A stretch of DNA of 14,617 nt from JACKCP01 sp034007295 (GTDB lineage: Bacteria; Desulfobacterota; Desulfobacteria; Desulfobacterales; JACKCP01): positions 1-14,617 of the forward strand of contig JAVERC010000063.1 in the NCBI GenBank assembly GCA_034007295.1. Direction: 5' to 3'. This document shows positions 11,472 through 14,617 of the stretch, in pieces. The notes under the pieces were generated by a model. It was given only the letters and a program-made list of their open reading frames with translations. It made no database searches and was not told the DNA's origin. Each line of letters opens with the position of its first letter. The stretch's first letter is position 1. A program made the translations under genes and the position numbers.

Positions 11472-11753
11472 ATGAATAAGTTAGAACTAATAAAAAAACT
11501 ACAAAATGAAGCAGGCATAAAAAAAGATGAAGCTCAAAAGGTGATTGAGCTTTTTTTTGGCTCAATAACGGAAACCCTGGCTGATGGTGAGAGGGTAGAA
11601 ATTAGGGGATTCTGCACCTTCTTTGTGAAAGAGTATGATAGCTATGTTGGTCGCAACCCCAAAACCGGGGAACAGGTCAAGATAGAACCCAAAAAACTTC
11701 CGTTTTTTAAATGTGGAAAAGAGCTTAAAGAGTTGGTAGATTTCAAAAAATAA
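11472..11753 (+). CDS. HU/IHF-family DNA-binding protein
   Basis: 93 residues, the usual HU/IHF length. The N-terminal helical dimerisation part (MNKLELIKKLQNEAGIKKDE) is followed by VEIRGFCTFFVKEY and the DNA-contact arm GRNPKTGEQVKIEP, then LPFFKCGKELKELV, all matching the family. The conserved RNP at the arm tip (residues 61-63) should insert into the minor groove and bend DNA. No clear Shine-Dalgarno precedes the ATG; the leader is A/T-rich, which can suffice. It is transcribed from its own near-consensus promoter, separate from the operon upstream. It may help the integrase or compact the element. HU versus IHF subunit cannot be settled by eye. Confidence 0.95.
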   Translation: MNKLELIKKLQNEAGIKKDEAQKVIELFFGSITETLADGERVEIRGFCTFFVKEYDSYVGRNPKTGEQVKIEPKKLPFFKCGKELKELVDFKK

Positions 11754-11767
11754 TTTTTGGGGGTTGT

Positions 11768-11794
11768 GTCGCTCATTTGGGCGTGGATTGAAAA
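11768..11794 (+). ncRNA. Solitary type I-C-like CRISPR repeat in the hu 3' UTR
   Basis: The sequence begins GTCGC and ends GGCGTGGATTGAAA, the two conserved ends of type I-C repeats such as those of Desulfovibrio vulgaris and Bacillus halodurans (from memory). CGCTC pairs with GGGCG around ATTT, giving a stem about two base pairs shorter than usual, so the unit is about 27 nt rather than 32. The 3' part TGGATTGAAAA corresponds to the 11-nt crRNA handle left by Cas5c cleavage. There is no second copy in the window and no cas gene. It lies 14 nt after the hu stop and about 33 nt before a terminator. Confidence 0.75.
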
Positions 11795-11827
11795 ATATGA
11801 AGTGAAGTCAATTTCCTCCCCCCACCG

Positions 11828-11856
11828 AATCCCTGGCTTTGCCGGGGATTTTTTTT
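11828..11856 (+). terminator. Rho-independent terminator after hu and the CRISPR-like repeat
   Basis: AATCCCTGGC and GCCGGGGATT form a 10-bp stem (one G:U) with a TTT loop, followed by a run of eight T in all. It defines the 3' end of the hu transcript. Confidence 0.9.
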
Positions 11857-12060
11857 ATAAAAAAAACAACCATACTAAAAAAAAGAACTATTTAAAAAAA
11901 TGGCCTTATAGGTTCAAAATTTCTTCTTGTCTGTTTTTGTATAAAAACACAATAAATGGTTTTGTGCTTATTTTATAAAATTATTACTTTTTAATATTTT
12001 AAGGGTTTCTTGTTTTTTTAAGTTTTATGTTTTTTTTATTCAGGATTGAGTTTTGCCCTC
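11857..12060. other. AT-rich intergenic stretch without genes
   Basis: About 200 bp, very AT-rich with long T-runs. No frame on either strand has a credible start with Shine-Dalgarno. Only weak hairpins are visible (for example CACAA/TTGTG near 11948-11967). It separates the plus-strand hu unit from the convergent minus-strand genes. Confidence 0.7.
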
Positions 12061-12090
12061 TAGGTCGGATATCTGGAATTATCAGACCTA
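12061..12090. repeat. Inverted repeat with 8-bp spacer (operator or recombination site?)
   Basis: TAGGTCGGATA (12061-12071) and TATCAGACCTA (12080-12090) are 11-base arms matching at 10 of 11 positions, around the 8-bp centre TCTGGAAT. Arms of 11 bp with a 6-8 bp centre are typical of tyrosine recombinase core sites, and an integrase fragment lies at the right end of the window. No T-tract follows on either strand, so it is not a terminator. A repressor operator fits equally well. Confidence 0.6.
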
Positions 12091-12092
12091 AA

Positions 12093-12130
12093 AAAAACGT
12101 CTTTTTCAAAATGTAAAAAAAGACGTTTTT
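12093..12130. terminator. Bidirectional terminator between convergent units
   Basis: AAAAACGTCTTTTT (12093-12106) and AAAAAGACGTTTTT (12117-12130) are perfect 14-base arms around a 10-nt loop, with T-runs on both strands. It sits between the plus-strand hu unit and the end of the minus-strand genes and would terminate both. Confidence 0.85.
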
Positions 12131-12156
12131 CTTAAAAATTGCTAAAAACCGAATTA

Positions 12157-12762
12157 TTAGAGCTTGGCGGTTTTTTTAATTTGTTTCAAAAAATAAGAAT
12201 AGTCTTGTTTTAAAAAATCTTGAAAAATAGCTTGTGCGCCTATCTCTGCTTTCTCGTCAATCTCTTCCCATTCTTCATCTTGAAAAAAGCCAAATTTTTC
12301 ATTTATCCAATCATTGAAAAAATCCCATAAAAGATCAAAGTATGAAATCCAGCGAAGCCCACAACCGGGTTGATATGTAGGAACGGACTGTTTTATATGA
12401 ATATGGCTTAATAAAAATTCTAAATTATCTTCAAACCAGCCGCACTGGTTTTTTTCTTTCAGAAGCATTTTTATTTCTTTTTCGATTTCTTCCGGTTTTG
12501 AAAAAGGCCGTACTTCTCCAGAAGAATCAAAAGGATGCTCTACGGGAACCCATTTATGCGGGGTATTATTTTCAATTATTTTTTCAAGGCCAGCTTTTAA
12601 AAAATTAAAAATCTTTTCTTTGCTTTCTTTCGGGAAAAGAAAAATTTCAACCTCGTCCAGCCTGATACTGGTACTGCGGCCAGACCTAAGCTCCTGAAGA
12701 CGCTGCATGGCAATCTTCATATCTTCTTCCAGGGTTGATGTCTGCACCGGACTGTTCCCCAT
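12157..12762 (-). CDS. Hypothetical protein, 201 aa
   Basis: The start MGNSPVQ has AGAGGA 9 bp upstream on the minus strand. The 201-residue product is predicted mostly helical and acidic. A helix (TLEEDMKIAMQRLQELRSGR) leads into a region with FLFPKESKEKIFNFLKAG and a Trp/Phe-rich middle (GCGLRWISYFDLLWDFFNDW, about residues 132-151), then a Glu-rich segment and a basic tail. There is no signal peptide or membrane segment, and no family was recognised. It is the last gene of the leftward run that starts with the integrase, 62 bp after the RMF-like gene, and its 3' end meets the bidirectional terminator. Accessory cargo is the likeliest reading. Confidence 0.8.
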   Translation of the reverse strand: MGNSPVQTSTLEEDMKIAMQRLQELRSGRSTSIRLDEVEIFLFPKESKEKIFNFLKAGLEKIIENNTPHKWVPVEHPFDSSGEVRPFSKPEEIEKEIKMLLKEKNQCGWFEDNLEFLLSHIHIKQSVPTYQPGCGLRWISYFDLLWDFFNDWINEKFGFFQDEEWEEIDEKAEIGAQAIFQDFLKQDYSYFLKQIKKTAKL

Positions 12763-12824
12763 GATCCAATTCCTCTTTTTCTTTTTTCCATTTATTTCTC
12801 TCCGGAAACCGGAAATCCCCTGGA

Positions 12825-13040
12825 TTAGCCATGGGGAGGTTCAAAAAGATGATGCCCCTCTTCAATCCCCGCACGGTATGCATCGAATTGGCATGTGCCT
12901 GGAGAATAGGGGTTTTCTATTTTCTCCCGTTCCCCGCAGCGGTATGCCAATGCAGCCAGGACACCCGCTTTATATTCCGGACTTCGAGGATCTCTGGGGC
13001 TTGAAAAGCTTTTTTTAAAAATAACAGAGGCTTTGGACAT
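12825..13040 (-). CDS. Ribosome modulation factor-like small protein, 71 aa
   Basis: The start is set at MSKASVIFKK (13040), which has AAGGAAAAG just upstream; the longer frame from 13085 would overlap the preceding gene. After a short basic segment, the sequence SPEYKAGVLAALAYRCGERE and NPYSPGTCQFDAYRAGIEEG follows the pattern of RMF-like domains: a helix with Gly, an Asn/Cys-Pro-Tyr turn, then an aromatic/Arg-Ala-Gly helix. RMF binds the ribosome and promotes 100S dimer formation; RMF-like proteins on mobile elements can have other roles. Resemblance is by eye only, so the function is tentative. It is 13 bp downstream of the 96-aa gene, probably in one operon. Confidence 0.6.
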   Translation of the reverse strand: MSKASVIFKKSFSSPRDPRSPEYKAGVLAALAYRCGEREKIENPYSPGTCQFDAYRAGIEEGHHLFEPPHG

Positions 13041-13053
13041 TATTTTCTTTTCC

Positions 13054-13344
13054 TTATTGTCTTGCGCTGAAGATGTATGTTTCATAGCTTAATATCTGAA
13101 AACGATTTTCTGCTTTTTCCCACGAAGAAGCGTTTTTCCATCCCTTCACCGTCAAGTTTCCGGGAAATCCTTCAAATACCTTCGTGGTATAACCCATTTT
13201 GTTCCCAATATCAGAAACTACCTGAGATCCAACCCATCCTTCCGACATTAACCTACCTTTGAGGCGAACGCTCGATTTAATCAATAGTTCGATAGATCTT
13301 TCTAGCGTATTTTCAGGCGTATAGTAAACAATTTGTTTTAACAT
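13054..13344 (-). CDS. Hypothetical protein, 96 aa
   Basis: The ATG at 13344 has only a weak Shine-Dalgarno (GGTG), 12 bases after the stop of the upstream zinc-motif gene, so it may be coupled to it. The 96 residues are mixed alpha/beta: MLKQIVYYTPENTLERSIEL, then an SSVRLKGRLMSEGWVGSQVV segment and a C-terminal part with YETYIFSARQ. No cysteines, signal or membrane segment. No family was recognised. Confidence 0.72.
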   Translation of the reverse strand: MLKQIVYYTPENTLERSIELLIKSSVRLKGRLMSEGWVGSQVVSDIGNKMGYTTKVFEGFPGNLTVKGWKNASSWEKAENRFQILSYETYIFSARQ

Positions 13345-13356
13345 AAGTCACCAACT

Positions 13357-14031
13357 TTATTTAAGAATGTGACTGGGATGCCCATCTAAATCAAAAATTG
13401 AAACATTTTCTGGAAGCGGCTCACAAGAAATAATACAGGACGAATCAATAAGCTCTTTTCTGGTCCACTCAATGGTTTTCTTTAATTCGTTTTTTGAAAT
13501 TTTTGGAAACCATACATGAAGATAAACAGATTCGTTTTCCACCGATGCCTTTTCAAGCATAACAATATCGGAATCAATCTCTTCTTCTGCTTTGAAAAAA
13601 AATTCAAAATGTTGAAACGTCCCGCATAGCGGTTCCCATTTTTGAAGTTCCTGAAACAGCTCAGGCCCGTATTCCTCAAGCTGTTTTTTCTCCTTTGCTT
13701 TTTTTGCGGCCTCGATGCCAGGAAGGATATTATTCACATAAAATTCTATTTGCATCAAATCTAAGCTATCAGCAATTAAACCCTCATAAATAAAACGAAT
13801 ATCATGTTCTTCATTCAAGCAGAACGAGCATTGAACCGGGATTTCTGGCTTCTTCGATTTGACAAATCGCCTTATTCTCGATTTTGTTGCCATTTTTTTG
13901 ATTTGGTCCAAGACTTCAGGATCAAAGCCATTATTTATCTCATTGCGAAAAAAATCTTCACATCTTTGGCACAAAAAAACCAAATTTATATCGGGAAAAT
14001 ATGTGAAATGCCCATTCATATCTCGTCCCAT
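13357..14031 (-). CDS. Hypothetical protein with two CxxC pairs, 224 aa
   Basis: The start MGRDMNGHF has AAGGAAG upstream on the minus strand. Residues 21-24 (CQRC) and 68-71 (CSFC) form two CxxC pairs about 44 residues apart, as in a zinc ribbon or treble-clef. The linker between them is basic (TKSRIRRFVKSKKPEIP), consistent with nucleic acid binding. The rest is acidic and helical (IEAAKKAKEKKQLEEY near 105-120) with strands toward the C-terminus. The spacing resembles ClpX-type zinc-binding modules (CSFC), but the match is partial and I make no assignment. The length and clean start support a real gene. It lies 41 bp downstream of the 79-aa gene. Confidence 0.8.
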   Translation of the reverse strand: MGRDMNGHFTYFPDINLVFLCQRCEDFFRNEINNGFDPEVLDQIKKMATKSRIRRFVKSKKPEIPVQCSFCLNEEHDIRFIYEGLIADSLDLMQIEFYVNNILPGIEAAKKAKEKKQLEEYGPELFQELQKWEPLCGTFQHFEFFFKAEEEIDSDIVMLEKASVENESVYLHVWFPKISKNELKKTIEWTRKELIDSSCIISCEPLPENVSIFDLDGHPSHILK

Positions 14032-14072
14032 AAAAAACTTCCTTTTTTAGATTTTAAAAAATTTCTGAGGAT

Positions 14073-14312
14073 TTAATCTGCATGGATTGCATCTTTTTCT
14101 CCTTCCCCGCAATGACCATTTTTTCCTTCAGGAAGAGGTGAAATTTCTTCCAGAAATTTGAAAACCTTTTCTCTGTTTTTTGAATAGAAATCAGCAATAA
14201 CAAAATCCACAAAACTTTCAGGATCTTCAAATCCTAAAATGTTTGCCAGCACATTTATCTGTCTGATCGTTTCGGATTTTGATATCTTCATAATCTTCAT
14301 ATTTTTGGACAT
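14073..14312 (-). CDS. Small protein next to the integrase, 79 aa
   Basis: ATG at 14312 is preceded by CAGGAG on the minus strand, three bases after the integrase stop, so the two are co-transcribed. The N-terminal part MKIMKISKSETIRQINVLAN resembles a short strand followed by a helix, as in ribbon-helix-helix regulators. It then has a helical GFEDPESFVDFVIADFYSKN segment and an acidic, Cys/His-containing tail. A regulator or excisionase role is conceivable from position only; no family was clearly recognised. Confidence 0.7.
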   Translation of the reverse strand: MSKNMKIMKISKSETIRQINVLANILGFEDPESFVDFVIADFYSKNREKVFKFLEEISPLPEGKNGHCGEGEKDAIHAD

Positions 14313-14315
14313 TTT

Positions 14316-14617
14316 TTACTCCTGTTTTTCAAAAAGATCAAATAATTTTGAGATATGCTTTTTATCAGTTTTTCTTAGAAGTTGTGCATATCCCATAGTG
14401 GTTTTTGGATCGGTGTGCCTTGCCAACATTTGCACATCGGTAATGGATACTTGAGCCATGAGAAGGTGAGAAATACCCGTATGTCTTAAAATATGTGCAG
14501 AAACATCCCTATTCAAAAATGCTTTTCTGGCCCTGACCTGAACTATACGGTTAAAAGCATCCGATGTGAGAGGTTCGCAAAATGACCGATTTGAAAAAGA
14601 AATAAAAATATAATTGT
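14316..14617 (-). CDS. Tyrosine recombinase/integrase, C-terminal part (runs off window)
   Basis: The open frame enters from the right edge with no start inside the window; only about the last 100 residues are seen. They contain the conserved C-terminal catalytic motifs: HILRHTG (His and the second Arg of the tetrad), LARHTDPKTTMGY (His of box III and the nucleophilic Tyr, shown here as MGYAQ), and the preceding EPLTSDAFNRIVQ typical of the family. It should catalyse site-specific strand exchange at an att site. An internal TTG at 14516 is not a real start, because the reading frame with family motifs continues upstream. It heads a leftward operon of small genes. Confidence 0.9.
   Translation of the reverse strand, partial: NYIFISFSNRSFCEPLTSDAFNRIVQVRARKAFLNRDVSAHILRHTGISHLLMAQVSITDVQMLARHTDPKTTMGYAQLLRKTDKKHISKLFDLFEKQE

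Noticed and set aside
11757..11978. 73-aa frame on the plus strand over the CRISPR-like repeat and terminator
   Set aside because: It starts with TTG directly after the hu stop, lacks a Shine-Dalgarno, runs through the terminator hairpin and ends in low-complexity codons.
12686..12883. 65-aa minus-strand frame overlapping the RMF-like and 201-aa genes
   Set aside because: It overlaps two better supported genes in another frame and has no family signature.

Overview
The window looks like part of a mobile or extrachromosomal element (integrative conjugative element, plasmid or large prophage) in a moderately AT-rich Gram-negative bacterium. A Desulfobacterota-like host is a weak inference from the overall look and from a type I-C CRISPR-like repeat close to the Desulfovibrio kind. 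There are no ribosomal, tRNA or central-metabolism genes. The recognisable genes handle DNA: single-strand binding protein, a candidate annealing protein, a Cas4-like nuclease, a CobS-like AAA+ ATPase with its DUF3150 and VWA (CobT-like) partners, a DnaG-type primase, an HU/IHF protein and a tyrosine recombinase.

Layout. 1-404: seven and a fraction copies of a 56-58 bp tandem repeat, each carrying a potential C(UUCG)G tetraloop hairpin. 423-1396: small unknown genes, a structured non-coding stretch ending in a strong intrinsic terminator, and a 27-residue hydrophobic microprotein. 1444-4676: recombination block (ssb, two small genes, annealing-type protein, small gene, Fe-S PD-(D/E)XK nuclease). 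4750-5060: small overlapping pair with a DUF4258/RelE-like member. 5152-9415: AAA+ ATPase, three tiny overlapping genes, DUF3150 protein, VWA/zincin protein. 9412-11091: two small genes, primase and another small gene, tightly packed. 11092-12156: two large inverted repeats, a second copy of the 27-residue microprotein gene, a promoter, the HU gene, a solitary type I-C-like CRISPR repeat, terminators and a 30 bp inverted repeat. 12157-14617, minus strand: a leftward run from a partial tyrosine recombinase through five small genes, one RMF-like and one with two CxxC pairs.

Three things stand out. First, seven intergenic leaders on the plus strand share a four-segment design (1:2 hairpin, alternative 1:3 pairing ending in a T-tract, and a 3:4 hairpin that buries the Shine-Dalgarno and sometimes the AUG). 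The pairing partners change together from copy to copy, which suggests one regulon controlled at the RNA level. Second, a single CRISPR-repeat-like sequence lies 14 nt after the HU stop codon and ahead of a terminator, the layout expected for an RNA anti-CRISPR (Racr) or other crRNA-like decoy. Third, two distant loci encode 27-residue membrane-type peptides, 19 of 27 residues identical with only conservative changes, each behind a strong Shine-Dalgarno and a structured leader.

The plus-strand genes probably form a replication/recombination module: primase and SSB act at single strands, the annealing protein and nuclease form a Red-like pair, and the ATPase/DUF3150/VWA trio supplies a ring-ATPase machine of unknown target. 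The minus-strand genes next to the integrase look like accessory cargo.
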